In this document: positions 41,392-50,411 of the stretch, piece by piece
How positions within the stretch are numbered: position 1 is the stretch's first letter
Layout: every line of letters starts with the position of its first letter
Origin: Chitinophaga vietnamensis
GTDB taxonomy: Bacteria > Bacteroidota > Bacteroidia > Chitinophagales > Chitinophagaceae
Direction: 5' to 3'
Assembly (NCBI RefSeq): GCF_902167635.1
Contig: NZ_CABHMS010000008.1
Location: forward strand, 1-64,000
Length of the DNA stretch: 64,000 bases
Notes under the pieces: generated by a model
The model's input: only the letters and a program-made list of their open reading frames with translations
What the model was told of the DNA's origin: nothing
The model's database searches: none
Position numbers and translations under genes: made by a program

Positions 41392-41476
41392 TGTTTTGTT
41401 TATTAGTTATCTGTTTATTGGTTTAATCGCAGTGCGAAGTTACTTCAATTCAAAAATTTCAGCATGTGAATTTCTG

Positions 41477-42358
41477 TCAGCCCATCATCAAGCAATGAAC
41501 ATACAGCCAGGCGAAGGGGGCGGCCAGCAGCATGGAGTCGAAGCGGTCAAGGAAGCCGCCATGGCCGGGCATGATATTGCCGGAGTCCTTGACGCCGGCC
41601 ATCCTTTTGAGTTTAGACTCTATCAGGTCGCCTACGGTGCCGAAAATGGCGGCAATGCCAGCCAATGCCAGCCAGTGTTGCAGTGTCAGGTAGCCGCCCC
41701 AGAAATGGCCATAAACGCCGGCAGCGGCTACAGCCAGTATCATCCCGCCCAAAGTACCCTCGATGGTTTTCTTGGGAGAGATGGCCGGTGCAAAGGGCGT
41801 ACGCCCGATGAGCGAGCCCACAATATAGGCCATGGTATCATTGATCCAGATGAAGATGATGAGCAGCAGGGGGATCAGCCATCCCGGTGCGGTGCCTACA
41901 TCCGCAGCCGTGTAATGGATATCGGCGGCATTGAGCCGGATATTCACCAGCAGGCTGAAAGGAACCGTTACGTATAGCAGGCCCATGGCGGAATAGCCGA
42001 TATTCTTCAGCGAGAAGTTTTTGCTGAACAGGATCTCGCCGAGGGGGAGCACCATCAGGAAAATCACGGCCAGCCACCATCCGAGGATGCCCGCAGAGAT
42101 ACCGTTCAGCACGAAGTAGCTGCCGGTGAAGGCGGTCATTACGGCGCAACTGGCCACCAGCACGCCATTGCGGTGCCAGCTGCTGGCAGTGTTATAGTCG
42201 GTGTCTATCAGCCGGACAAGTTTGAAATATTCCCGCAGGGCGAAAAAATTCACCAGGAAGAACAACAGGAAAAACGTAAAAGGACTCCACAGGATTCCGC
42301 CCAGCATCACTGCCACAAAAACCAGCGCCGAAGCTGTGCGGGTGAAAAATGTCTTCAT
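41477..42358 (-). CDS. cdsA: Phosphatidate cytidylyltransferase
   Basis: 293 aa polytopic membrane enzyme making CDP-diacylglycerol from phosphatidate and CTP. About eight helices. The C-terminal signature S-K-L-K-R-M-x(3)-K-D-S-G-N-I-M-P-G-H-G-G-F-L-D-R-F-D (about 250-275) is complete. Together with psd downstream it covers two steps of phosphatidylethanolamine synthesis. It is preceded by the DUF2007 and CPBP genes on the same strand. Confidence 0.94.
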   Translation of the reverse strand: MKTFFTRTASALVFVAVMLGGILWSPFTFFLLFFLVNFFALREYFKLVRLIDTDYNTASSWHRNGVLVASCAVMTAFTGSYFVLNGISAGILGWWLAVIFLMVLPLGEILFSKNFSLKNIGYSAMGLLYVTVPFSLLVNIRLNAADIHYTAADVGTAPGWLIPLLLIIFIWINDTMAYIVGSLIGRTPFAPAISPKKTIEGTLGGMILAVAAAGVYGHFWGGYLTLQHWLALAGIAAIFGTVGDLIESKLKRMAGVKDSGNIMPGHGGFLDRFDSMLLAAPFAWLYVHCLMMG

Positions 42359-42427
42359 GTATGTACCGCTAATCGTTTAAACAAAATTGATGGCGCAAAA
42401 GTGTATAAAATAACCCGTAGGAGCAAA

Positions 42428-42676
42428 TCACTCCTCGTTCAGCTCAAATGTGTCGCCCATGGGCGGGTTCTCGTGTTGAGCCACCAGCTCGCGGGCGGCT
42501 TCCGCCTGCGAGGGATGCACATACAGTTCCACCTGCTTCATCAGCGATACGCTGAAAGCGGACGACTGTTTGTTGATCAGCACTACATGGATGTCATGTT
42601 CCTGTAACATGCCTTTTACCACTTCTGCCTCGAAGGCGCGGTCGCTCGAAAATACTTTTACCCAATCCTTTTCCAT
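42428..42676 (-). CDS. DUF2007 family protein (putative signal-transducing protein)
   Basis: 82 aa. The start W-V-K-V-F-S-S-D-R-A-F-E-A-E-V-V-K-G-M-L and the middle V-L-I-N-K-Q-S-S-A-F match the small DUF2007 ferredoxin-like fold, related to the ACT/PII type. The function is not known. It sits between the CPBP protease gene (21 nt upstream) and cdsA, a frequent arrangement in Bacteroidota. Confidence 0.85.
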   Translation of the reverse strand: MEKDWVKVFSSDRAFEAEVVKGMLQEHDIHVVLINKQSSAFSVSLMKQVELYVHPSQAEAARELVAQHENPPMGDTFELNEE

Positions 42677-42697
42677 ATGCCTGTTTTTAAAAATGAA

Positions 42698-43609
42698 TCA
42701 TTTGATGTTTTCTTCCGGCCTGAGCACCATGCCGGGTTCGGCCTTCTGGGCCAGCCGGTAGAACAATATAACCCCAACGGCTACACTGAGCACCACATAG
42801 TACCATCCCGGGGTGCTCTCCTTATTAGGGTCGCTGTGCGTAAAGCCATGCTGGAAGAGGTATACGAGCACCACCTGCATGCCGTTGTTGACAAAGTGCG
42901 CCAGGATGCTCAGCCACAGGTTGCCGGTAACGAGATAGATAGCGCCAAGTGTGAAACCCAGTGCTATCCTGGGTATGAAGCCGAGGATCTCGCCATGGAT
43001 GGCGCTGAAGATGATGGCGGTGAACAGTACGCTGAGCCATCTCATCCTCGTCATGTTGATCATAAGTCGTTGCAGTACGCCACGGAAACAGAGCTCTTCT
43101 GCGATGGCGGGCACCAGCCCGATGAGGATCAGGTTGAAGAACAGATCGGTCGCCGAAGGCATGCGCAGCATCGCTTTAGTGAGCATTTCGGCTTTTTCCT
43201 GGAGCAGGCGGGCCTCTTTAGGAACATGCCACGACTGGTTCCAATCGCCCAGCACAGCGGCTACGGCGAGCGTGCAGAAAAGCAGGAGCGTGGCCCTGAT
43301 CGCCTGTGACAAGCCAGGGACGCGGCTCAAGCCACAGTATGCCAGTGGCTTCGGCTGCCATAGCCAGGCGAAAAGCAGCGGCGCCACTAAATAAACAACG
43401 ATGCTATAAAAAAATTGTGTTATTTTCAGATAGCCGACAAGTTTAGGATTGCTTAGGTCGCCATCCTGAATGTCGTTGATGGTAAACCCGGTCAGAGAAG
43501 GCAATACAGTATTTAGCAACAGTAGATAGATCATCATGAACCCGATGAAAAAAAAGATGAAAACTACAAACTGTAATAAGGTGGGATACTTCCTGAGATA
43601 ACCGGCCAT
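42698..43609 (-). CDS. CPBP family intramembrane metalloprotease
   Basis: 303 aa with about eight hydrophobic segments. The Abi/CAAX protease motifs are in order: E-E-L-C-F-R-G (about 172-178), F-S-A-I-H-G (about 202-207) and the H-F-V-N-N-G (about 238-243). The Glu-Glu, Arg and His residues bind the metal and water. Substrates in bacteria are mostly unknown. Confidence 0.88.
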   Translation of the reverse strand: MAGYLRKYPTLLQFVVFIFFFIGFMMIYLLLLNTVLPSLTGFTINDIQDGDLSNPKLVGYLKITQFFYSIVVYLVAPLLFAWLWQPKPLAYCGLSRVPGLSQAIRATLLLFCTLAVAAVLGDWNQSWHVPKEARLLQEKAEMLTKAMLRMPSATDLFFNLILIGLVPAIAEELCFRGVLQRLMINMTRMRWLSVLFTAIIFSAIHGEILGFIPRIALGFTLGAIYLVTGNLWLSILAHFVNNGMQVVLVYLFQHGFTHSDPNKESTPGWYYVVLSVAVGVILFYRLAQKAEPGMVLRPEENIK

Positions 43610-43759
43610 AAAGATTTACTGTGTTTATTTTGCGTAAATTTACAGCGTGAAATTAAGCATTGCAGTAACAGTAACTGTCAGCTCTCCCGCTGCAATCATG
43701 AAATTTATATAAGTTAATAAAATAATAACTACCGCCAAACAGGCTACGGTTCTCAATTT

Positions 43760-44827
43760 ATGGTGAAGATAGGAAATATTGAACTCGGCGAATTCCCCTT
43801 GCTGCTGGCACCCATGGAAGATGTGAGCGATCCTCCCTTCCGCGCAGTGTGTAAGGACAATGGCGCTGATCTGATGTACACCGAATTTATTTCTTCTGAA
43901 GGGCTTATCCGTGATGCTATCAAGAGCAGGCAAAAACTGGATATCTTCGATTACGAACGCCCGGTGGGCATACAGATATTTGGTGGAGATGAAGAACCGC
44001 TGGCCATGGCCGCACAGATCGTTGAAGCTACCAACCCCGATCTGCTGGATATCAACTTTGGCTGCCCCGTGAAAAAGGTGGCCTGCAAAGGCGCCGGCGC
44101 CGGCATCCTCAAAGATGTTCCCAAAATGGTAAAGCTCACCGCAGCAGTGGTAAAGGCCACCAGGTTGCCCGTTACCATCAAAACACGCCTCGGCTGGGAC
44201 GATGACACCAAGAATATCGAGGAAGTAGCTGAAAGACTTCAGGACGTTGGCATCCAGGCGCTGACCATCCACGGCCGCACCCGTACCCAGATGTACAAAG
44301 GCAGCGCCGACTGGACCCTCATCGGAAAAGTAAAGAACAACCCGCGTATCAAGATCCCGATCTTTGGTAACGGTGACATATGTACGCCGGAACAAGCCAT
44401 CGCCGCCAGAGCCAAATACGGCGTCGACGGCGTCATGATAGGACGCGCCGCCATCGGCTATCCCTGGATCTTCCGCGAGATCAAGCATTTTATGAAAACT
44501 GGCGAACATTTAGCTCCGCCAACTGTTTTGGAAAGAGTGGAAGTATGTAAAAAACATCTGCATAAGTCTGTAGCCTGGAAAGGCGACATCGTAGGAATCC
44601 TTGAAATGCGCCGCCACTACACAAATTATCTGAAAGGACTGCCACATATCAAAGAATTCAGACAACAATTAGTAACTTACAAGACCTTAGCAGAGATAGA
44701 AGAAGTATTAGACGCGATCGTAGTACAGTACAAGGATCATATTTTCGAGAGGACATCTTCCCCAATGGCCGAAACTGATTTTCTACCGGCCAATACTGAA
44801 ATGGCCGGTTGTAACGTTTACGGATAA
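43760..44827 (+). CDS. dusB: tRNA-dihydrouridine synthase
   Basis: 355 aa. FMN-dependent reductase that makes dihydrouridine in tRNA D-loops. The N-terminal half is a TIM barrel with L-A-P-M-E-D-V-S-D (about 14-22). The catalytic Cys is in N-F-G-C-P-V-K-K-V (about 97-105), followed by the second signature T-I-H-G-R-T-R (about 171-177) and G-N-G-D-I (about 202-206). The C-terminal helical domain holds the R-H-Y-T-N-Y segment (about 286). Closest to DusB-type enzymes. Confidence 0.9.
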   Translation: MVKIGNIELGEFPLLLAPMEDVSDPPFRAVCKDNGADLMYTEFISSEGLIRDAIKSRQKLDIFDYERPVGIQIFGGDEEPLAMAAQIVEATNPDLLDINFGCPVKKVACKGAGAGILKDVPKMVKLTAAVVKATRLPVTIKTRLGWDDDTKNIEEVAERLQDVGIQALTIHGRTRTQMYKGSADWTLIGKVKNNPRIKIPIFGNGDICTPEQAIAARAKYGVDGVMIGRAAIGYPWIFREIKHFMKTGEHLAPPTVLERVEVCKKHLHKSVAWKGDIVGILEMRRHYTNYLKGLPHIKEFRQQLVTYKTLAEIEEVLDAIVVQYKDHIFERTSSPMAETDFLPANTEMAGCNVYG

Positions 44828-44872
44828 ACGCTATCGCCCCCGAAAAACAAAACATATAAAAACTACTTTCAC

Positions 44873-45442
44873 ATGACCACAATTAAAAATCTGAAAAACG
44901 AAGTCTGGAAAGACTTACAGATTAAAAACAAATCTGCCCTGCGGAAGAAATACGCCGTGTCTAACATGGGGAGAGTGATCAGTTATCATGAAAGTACAGA
45001 AGATGGTAAGCTACTCACGGGTTCTACCGTGGAAGGCTATACGGTTTTGAACGTAAAGCCCGCCGATAGCTACCAGTCACTCTACCTGCACCGCGAAGTG
45101 GCCAAGCTCTTTGCCAAAAGACCAGGCCGCGCCCACAGGTATGTGATCCATCTCGATTACGATAAAAAGAACAATAAAGCATCCAACCTTCGCTGGGCTA
45201 CCAAAGAAGAGATGGAAGAACATCAACAGAACAGCCCGGCCAAAAGAGCCTATAAAGAAAAGCAACGCAACCGCCTGAAAGGCCTGAAACTCAATGTGAG
45301 CAAGGTAAAGAACATCAAGCGGATACTCAATAAGCCCGGTAAAAAAACCATGAAACAGATCGCCGAACAGTTCGATATCAGCGAAATGCAGCTCTATCGC
45401 ATCAAAAGCGGCGAAAACTGGGCACACGTAACAGCGGATTAA
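44873..45442 (+). CDS. NUMOD4/HNH-like protein with C-terminal helix-turn-helix
   Basis: 189 aa. The N-terminal part, V-W-K-D-L-x(10)-Y-A-V-S-N-M-G-R-V, is a NUMOD4 module as in HNH homing endonucleases. The HNH-like region (about 100-125) reads V-I-H-L-D-Y-D-K-K-N-N-K-A-S-N-L-R-W; it keeps the His and the N-L-R-W block but has lost the first Asn and the Gly of the usual N-H-x-D-G-N. The C-terminus (about 145-189) looks like a Hin/NUMOD1-type HTH, M-K-Q-I-A-E-Q-F-D-I-S-E-M-Q-L-Y-R-I. Probably a DNA-binding protein derived from a homing endonuclease. It follows dusB at 45 nt and has its own terminator. Confidence 0.75.
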   Translation: MTTIKNLKNEVWKDLQIKNKSALRKKYAVSNMGRVISYHESTEDGKLLTGSTVEGYTVLNVKPADSYQSLYLHREVAKLFAKRPGRAHRYVIHLDYDKKNNKASNLRWATKEEMEEHQQNSPAKRAYKEKQRNRLKGLKLNVSKVKNIKRILNKPGKKTMKQIAEQFDISEMQLYRIKSGENWAHVTAD

Positions 45443-45485
45443 TGCCTGGTTTGCCAGGAATGATCATAAATATGATGTTGTCTGA

Positions 45486-45517
45486 CAAAGGCCATACGCA
45501 ATGCTGTATGGCCTTTG
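45486..45517 (+). terminator. Terminator of the NUMOD4 gene
   Basis: Perfect 12-bp stem CAAAGGCCATAC / GTATGGCCTTTG, 8-nt loop, followed by TTATTTT. Confidence 0.8.
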
Positions 45518-45525
45518 TTATTTTG

Positions 45526-45597
45526 GAATTTATGGATTTACGGATTTATAAATTTGGGGCTTCCTCCAAATCCGTAAATTCATAAATCCGTAAATCT
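45526..45597. repeat. Octamer hairpin element D
   Basis: Left units GAATTTAT, GGATTTAC, GGATTTAT, AAATTTGG; loop of 8 nt; right units CCAAATCC, GTAAATTC, ATAAATCC, GTAAATCT. The four unit pairs fold in register with scattered mismatches. The right arm encodes the last residues (R-F-T-D-L) and the stop codon of the helicase gene. Confidence 0.75.
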
Positions 45598-48500
45598 CAC
45601 CATATTTTCCAGCATCCTGCGGTAGTGGCCACTTTCCAGCAGTACGGGCTCATAGCCCATCAGGATCACCTGTTTTCGTGCACGCGATAACGTTACTAGC
45701 AGCTTGCGGTCTACCTCTATCTCTTCCTCTTCCCATTTGAAGCGCCCCAGGCATTGAAGCGTCTGTACCTGCGCGGCATGATACACCGCCAGCGATACAA
45801 CGATGATATCGTTCTCGGAGCCCTGGAAGCGTTCCACCGTATCTATATTAATATCCTGTAATCCCTGGTCATCGGCCAGCAGCTCGCGTATCAGGCTGAT
45901 CTGTGTACGCCAGGGCGTTACCACTCCTACGGTATCCTTACTAAAAGCCGGCCCATACTGCATTTGCAGGTATCGCAGCAGATCCGCTACCCTGGTAGCT
46001 TCTGTGGTATTCATTTTGGAAGTAGGCTCATAAGGACTGGGGATGAACACCTTCCGGCCCGCCCCCAGCGCACGTTGCCATCTCTCGCCATTGCTGACTG
46101 GCGGCGTAAAGGCCTCCTGCTGTGCCTCCCTGCCGGAAGCCAGCTGCCCCGCATAATAATGATTCACCAGCGCAGCGATATGGTCGTGCATCCTGAAATG
46201 TGTGTTCAGCATACCCCAGGCATGGCGCCAGTGCTGCGTTTTACAGCGCTGCATCAGCCGCTCGAAAATAGACGACCGCAGGTCATGGAAACCCAACTCC
46301 CGCAAGGAAGCATCTTTTACTGTACAGAAATATTCCTCCTGCGCCACCACCGGCGGCAACTGGTTCTGATCGCCGATCAGGATGAACTTACGGAAAGGCA
46401 CCAGCAATCCCAGCAACTGCGGCTCGGTGAGCTGCGATGCCTCGTCGGCGATCAGGGTATCGGCAGGAATCCCCATCATCAGCAGCTGCTCCAGGCGGGT
46501 AGCCATGGTAGCCACAGTACCCACAAATACGCGATGACTGGTAACGAAGCTGCGGGCCTCGTCCAGCTGGCCTTTCAGGCAATATTGCCGCAGCTGTTGC
46601 GCCGAACCCGCACTACGCCCTCCCATACGGAGATAGCTAATCTGCTTTGCATCGAGCTTATGGCAGATCTCTTCCACCGCCTTGTTGGTAAAGGCCACAA
46701 TGATCACATGGTGCGCCCTGTTCACCATCTCCCCTACTATCGCCGTGAGCAGGGAAGAAGTTTTACCCGTACCCGGCGGGCCTTGCAGCAGGTAGTAGTC
46801 CTCTGCCTCCAATGCCTGCTGCACAATGGTTTGCTGGTTTTGATTGAACATCACCGGCGCCGTGCCGGTCAAGGCTTTGCTGCGGGGCGCTTCGAGACCC
46901 AACAACATATCCGTGCGGCGCCGGTATTGTGGCAGCAACACATAGAACAGCGATGATGCCGCCATCCAGTAATTGGATTCATAAATATCATGTTCGATGA
47001 TCCACTCATCATACTGACGGAGGAAATCCATCGTGATCTGACGGTTATTGAGGGAGAAGACAAGCTTGTCTTTCCCCAGCTCGTCTATGCGGCCCTTCAG
47101 CAGCTGTTGCTGCAGGGGCGCCAGTTCCGGGCCGGTACGGGGATAGATCACGGCGGTATCTCCCACCCGGAAGTTATGACTAACGGGCACGGTTATATCA
47201 AAATGAACGGCGCTGCTGCTGGTATCAAACTCGCGGAAATGCAGTCCGCGTATGATGTTGAAACGGGCGGTCTTTTCATTTTCGGGTTGCAGCCAGAGGG
47301 CGGCGAAGCCGTCGGCATCATCTTCCCGGTGCACCTCGGAGAACATGCCGCATTTGGCCTGGAGGTATTCGCGCAGTATGAAAGAGAGGAACTCGCAATA
47401 GTAGGCCCTGGCCAATGCGGGCGCATCTTGCCATGATCTTTCAAAGGCGAGGAAATGTTCTGCACTGAAACCCGGCAGCCCGCTGGCAGCCGCGCTGGTG
47501 ATGGCAGAGAGCGCGCCATATTCGCCGGATGCCAGCCGCAGGAGCATGGCCACTACTTCATTGCGGAGGTGCAGCAGGTTGTTTTCGGTGGCATGGGTAC
47601 TGCTCACGTTGCGCAGCGGCTGTGCCGCCGCAGCAGAATACAGGATGGCCGAGCTGCCCTTCCTTTGCCGCCCGAAGGCCGAACGCAGCAGCAGGTTATA
47701 GCCCACTACCTGCATCTCGTGGTTCTTCCAGGTATTGAAATCCGGCGCCTTGCCGCTTTTTAACTCGAAGATCTCCTTGCGGTGCGGGTCTTTATCGTCT
47801 TCCGCCATCAGGTCAAGACGCCCTTGCAGGCCATATTGCGCCGAGAAAAAGGTGGGCTCTATACGCACCGGCTTCGCTTTCAGGTCCTGCACGGTACTGT
47901 GCAGGTTGCCCCAGTGCGATTGCCGGATATCGCGGAACATGTCATTGATCTGCTCACGGCCGTAAGCGGCCGCCTGTAGCACATTTTCGGCTACGGCCTC
48001 TACAAAGGAAGATTTAAAATCGATCTCACTGTTCCGCAACATTTCATCCAGCAGGGCATTGACGAGGTTGCCCCGGAAGGCGGCCGGACTGGATTTTTGC
48101 GGCACAAGCTTTTTAACGAGATATAATAATTTGTTGAAACCTTTGCTGGTGAAACATTCTGCAAGATCGCTGATATCGATCAGCAGGTCGGGCTCCAACA
48201 CCAGCTGGCTCTCGGCGGTGGTTACATAATCTGTTTCGTTGCTATCCTGGCGGCAATGCAGTACGTGAATGGTATCATAAGGACGTAACAGTCCGTGCAA
48301 AGCCGCCACAGTAACGGAATCCATATCTTGTAGTAATAACCGGAAATCTCCCTGTTCATCATTCTTCACCTCCAGTGAAAAACTGTATCTCCCCTTCGAT
48401 CCGGTCTGCAAAGCGCTGCTTGCGGTGATCATGCATTTCAGCAGCGGAATGGTAGCAGGCCTTTGTTTTAAATTTCTGGATAAGATATGACTGCCCGTTT

Positions 48501-48870
48501 CCTGGTAAATGGGTGAAAGCGTGGCGGGCGCCAGGGTGTTGAAAAACCATGAAACGGCCTCTGATAGCGCTTTTATGCAAAGTACATGTTCTTCCGGTTG
48601 TAAGGGGAAAAGCGAGCGTGTAGCCCTGGCCGTTAGGATGCGCAGTGCGGTGAGCTGCTGGTGGATATCCGGCGGCACCACCTCCTTATCGAAGTAGAAC
48701 TGCATGCGGGCGAAGAGGTTGCCGAAAGAGCGGTGCTCTTCCCGCGTAAGCTCGCGGAAAAGGCTCTCCAGTATCAGCTTGTAAAACCTGATCTTGTCTT
48801 CCGGTTGTTGTATATGATGTGCCTCCAGTATCCTTGCGTAAAACGCCGCTGCTTTATGTGATGCCCGCAT
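45580..48870 (-). CDS. Dna2-like nuclease-helicase (PD-(D/E)XK plus superfamily 1 helicase)
   Basis: 1096 aa. An N-terminal region without known domain (about 1-300) is followed by a nuclease core with Asp353 in G-R-L-D and Glu369-Leu-Lys371 (E-L-K), the PD-(D/E)XK signature. An OB-like stretch lies at about 540-620, then an SF1 helicase: Walker A G-P-P-G-T-G-K-T (697-704), D-E-A-S-Q-L-T (motif II), G-D-Q-N-Q-L-P-P (III), T-P-W-R-T-Q, T-V-E-R-F-Q-G-S-E (V) and L-S-R-A-R (VI). No Fe-S cysteine set was seen around the nuclease. A role in DNA repair or end processing is likely. The stop codon lies in octamer element D. Confidence 0.85.
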   Translation of the reverse strand: MRASHKAAAFYARILEAHHIQQPEDKIRFYKLILESLFRELTREEHRSFGNLFARMQFYFDKEVVPPDIHQQLTALRILTARATRSLFPLQPEEHVLCIKALSEAVSWFFNTLAPATLSPIYQETGSHILSRNLKQRPATIPLLKCMITASSALQTGSKGRYSFSLEVKNDEQGDFRLLLQDMDSVTVAALHGLLRPYDTIHVLHCRQDSNETDYVTTAESQLVLEPDLLIDISDLAECFTSKGFNKLLYLVKKLVPQKSSPAAFRGNLVNALLDEMLRNSEIDFKSSFVEAVAENVLQAAAYGREQINDMFRDIRQSHWGNLHSTVQDLKAKPVRIEPTFFSAQYGLQGRLDLMAEDDKDPHRKEIFELKSGKAPDFNTWKNHEMQVVGYNLLLRSAFGRQRKGSSAILYSAAAAQPLRNVSSTHATENNLLHLRNEVVAMLLRLASGEYGALSAITSAAASGLPGFSAEHFLAFERSWQDAPALARAYYCEFLSFILREYLQAKCGMFSEVHREDDADGFAALWLQPENEKTARFNIIRGLHFREFDTSSSAVHFDITVPVSHNFRVGDTAVIYPRTGPELAPLQQQLLKGRIDELGKDKLVFSLNNRQITMDFLRQYDEWIIEHDIYESNYWMAASSLFYVLLPQYRRRTDMLLGLEAPRSKALTGTAPVMFNQNQQTIVQQALEAEDYYLLQGPPGTGKTSSLLTAIVGEMVNRAHHVIIVAFTNKAVEEICHKLDAKQISYLRMGGRSAGSAQQLRQYCLKGQLDEARSFVTSHRVFVGTVATMATRLEQLLMMGIPADTLIADEASQLTEPQLLGLLVPFRKFILIGDQNQLPPVVAQEEYFCTVKDASLRELGFHDLRSSIFERLMQRCKTQHWRHAWGMLNTHFRMHDHIAALVNHYYAGQLASGREAQQEAFTPPVSNGERWQRALGAGRKVFIPSPYEPTSKMNTTEATRVADLLRYLQMQYGPAFSKDTVGVVTPWRTQISLIRELLADDQGLQDINIDTVERFQGSENDIIVVSLAVYHAAQVQTLQCLGRFKWEEEEIEVDRKLLVTLSRARKQVILMGYEPVLLESGHYRRMLENMVRFTDL

Positions 48871-48957
48871 CCACGCAATATAAGGAATACAATAGTGTTT
48901 GCATCAATGGGCCATTTGTTTTACCTTTTGGGGGATTTATAGTGTAAACATTTTTTT

Positions 48958-49755
48958 ATGTCATCCAAAAAAATAGCCATTATAGGTGGTGGGAACCTGG
49001 GCTCGGCCATCGCCCAGGGATTGCTGAAGAGCGGTTTTTCAAAGGCCGGTGATATCATTGTCACCAAGCGCAATACCGGTACGCTCGGCGCCTTGCAGGA
49101 AGCGGGGGTACAGATAGAGAGAGATAATGCGAAGGCGGTGCGCGGCTCTGAAGTGATTGTGGTAGCGTTGAAGCCATATAACGTTCGCGAGGTATTGCAG
49201 GAGATCAAAGCATCTTTCGACCCGTCTAAACAGATATTGATCAGTGTAGTCACCGGCGTTAGTATCGACGACCTGGAACAGATCACGCCGGGAATGGCCG
49301 TGGTGCGGGCGATGCCCAATACGGCGATCGCGATCCAGGAATCCGTGACCTGTATCTGTTACAAGAACGCCAGCGAGGAGCAGGTGGCCTATGTAACCAA
49401 TATGTTTAACCAGCTGGGCGTAACGGTGAGCATCGACGAAAAGCTGATGGATGCGGCTACTGTGCTGGGCGCCTGTGGCATCGCTTATGCGCTGCGTTTT
49501 ATCCGGGCGAGCATACAGGGCGGTATCGAGATCGGCTTCGACGTACGCACTGCCAGCCTCATCGCGGCACAAACGGTGAAGGGCGCGGCAGAGCTGCTGA
49601 TCAGGGAAAACCGTCATCCGGAAGAAGAGATCGACAAGGTCACCACCCCCAAAGGCTGCACCATTGCAGGTTTGAACGAAATGGAACACCAGGGCTTCAG
49701 CTCTTCCCTTATCAAGGGCATCACTGTTTCCTATAACAAGATTGTGAAAGGCTAA
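48958..49755 (+). CDS. proC: Pyrroline-5-carboxylate reductase
   Basis: 265 aa. Last step of proline synthesis: reduces pyrroline-5-carboxylate with NAD(P)H. N-terminal Rossmann motif I-I-G-G-G-N-L-G-S-A-I-A (about 7-18), V-V-A-L-K-P (about 70-75), R-A-M-P-N-T (about 118-123). The C-terminal signature runs from T-P-K-G-C-T-I-A-G-L (about 230-239). Family length is about 265-275. Its stop codon overlaps the convergent sixA-like stop by 4 nt. Confidence 0.95.
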   Translation: MSSKKIAIIGGGNLGSAIAQGLLKSGFSKAGDIIVTKRNTGTLGALQEAGVQIERDNAKAVRGSEVIVVALKPYNVREVLQEIKASFDPSKQILISVVTGVSIDDLEQITPGMAVVRAMPNTAIAIQESVTCICYKNASEEQVAYVTNMFNQLGVTVSIDEKLMDAATVLGACGIAYALRFIRASIQGGIEIGFDVRTASLIAAQTVKGAAELLIRENRHPEEEIDKVTTPKGCTIAGLNEMEHQGFSSSLIKGITVSYNKIVKG

Positions 49756-50246
49756 TCCTTACGCGGGTAGTCGAAGAAGAGGAAATGCTTTTTGGCGCGG
49801 TCAAAATCTTTCCACGACGGGGTATCGGCTTCGATAGCGAATATGCCGGAAGTAGGTACGTTGTCGATCCTGATCTCTTCGGTAAGATAATTAGCGAAGT
49901 CGGTGATACCGGGATTGTGTGCGAAGATGGCTACTGCGTTGAAGTCGTCATCGATTTTGGTGATCACTTTCAGGAATGTGGAAGCGTAGCATAAATAGAG
50001 TTCTTCTTCCAGCAGGATGGCCTGTTTGGGGTATTTCCATTCGCCGGCCATGATTTTAGCGGTGGTGCGGGTACGTTTCGCAGGACTGGAAATGATCAGT
50101 TCTGGCACCATTCCGCGCACAATGAGGCGGTTAGCCATTTCCGGGGCATTCATTTTTCCTCGTTTGTTGAGAGGCCGGTCGAAGTCATCCATGTCTGGAT
50201 CGTTCCAGCTGGATTTTGCATGGCGAATGAGGAGCAGTGTTTTCAT
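49752..50246 (-). CDS. SixA-type histidine phosphatase
   Basis: 164 aa, histidine phosphatase superfamily. The phospho-acceptor is in L-I-R-H-A-K-S-S-W (about 6-14), with the following D-R-P-L-N-K-R-G, and the second catalytic His in F-A-H-N-P-G-I (about 108-114). SixA proteins dephosphorylate phosphohistidine in phosphorelay or PTS proteins. Convergent with proC. Confidence 0.88.
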   Translation of the reverse strand: MKTLLLIRHAKSSWNDPDMDDFDRPLNKRGKMNAPEMANRLIVRGMVPELIISSPAKRTRTTAKIMAGEWKYPKQAILLEEELYLCYASTFLKVITKIDDDFNAVAIFAHNPGITDFANYLTEEIRIDNVPTSGIFAIEADTPSWKDFDRAKKHFLFFDYPRKD

Positions 50247-50365
50247 GGGCTGAAAACCAATTGTTCGGAACGAAAATACAAGATTTTACAGGAAGTTAAT
50301 GGCTTGGCGTCAAATGATGAATTGGGGCGGGCGTATTTAAGATAAAATTAACATGGAACTTATAT

Positions 50366-50409
50366 TTATTTCATTGCGTTGCCGGCATGCCGGCAACGCA
50401 ATGAAATAA
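50366..50409. repeat. Perfect 44-bp palindrome behind the purF-like gene
   Basis: Every base from 50366 to 50387 pairs with 50409 to 50388 and there is no spacer; the centre is GCATGC. It starts 2 nt after the purF-like stop. In RNA it forms a hairpin of about 20 bp with an AT-rich base; no strong T-run follows. Probably a terminator or 3'-end protecting hairpin. Confidence 0.85.
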
Positions 50410-50411
50410 GA

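Noticed and set aside
45580-48870. Dna2-like gene as an anti-phage defence system
   Set aside because: Neighbours are proC and a NUMOD4 gene, with no methylase, toxin or other defence gene. A repair role explains it better.
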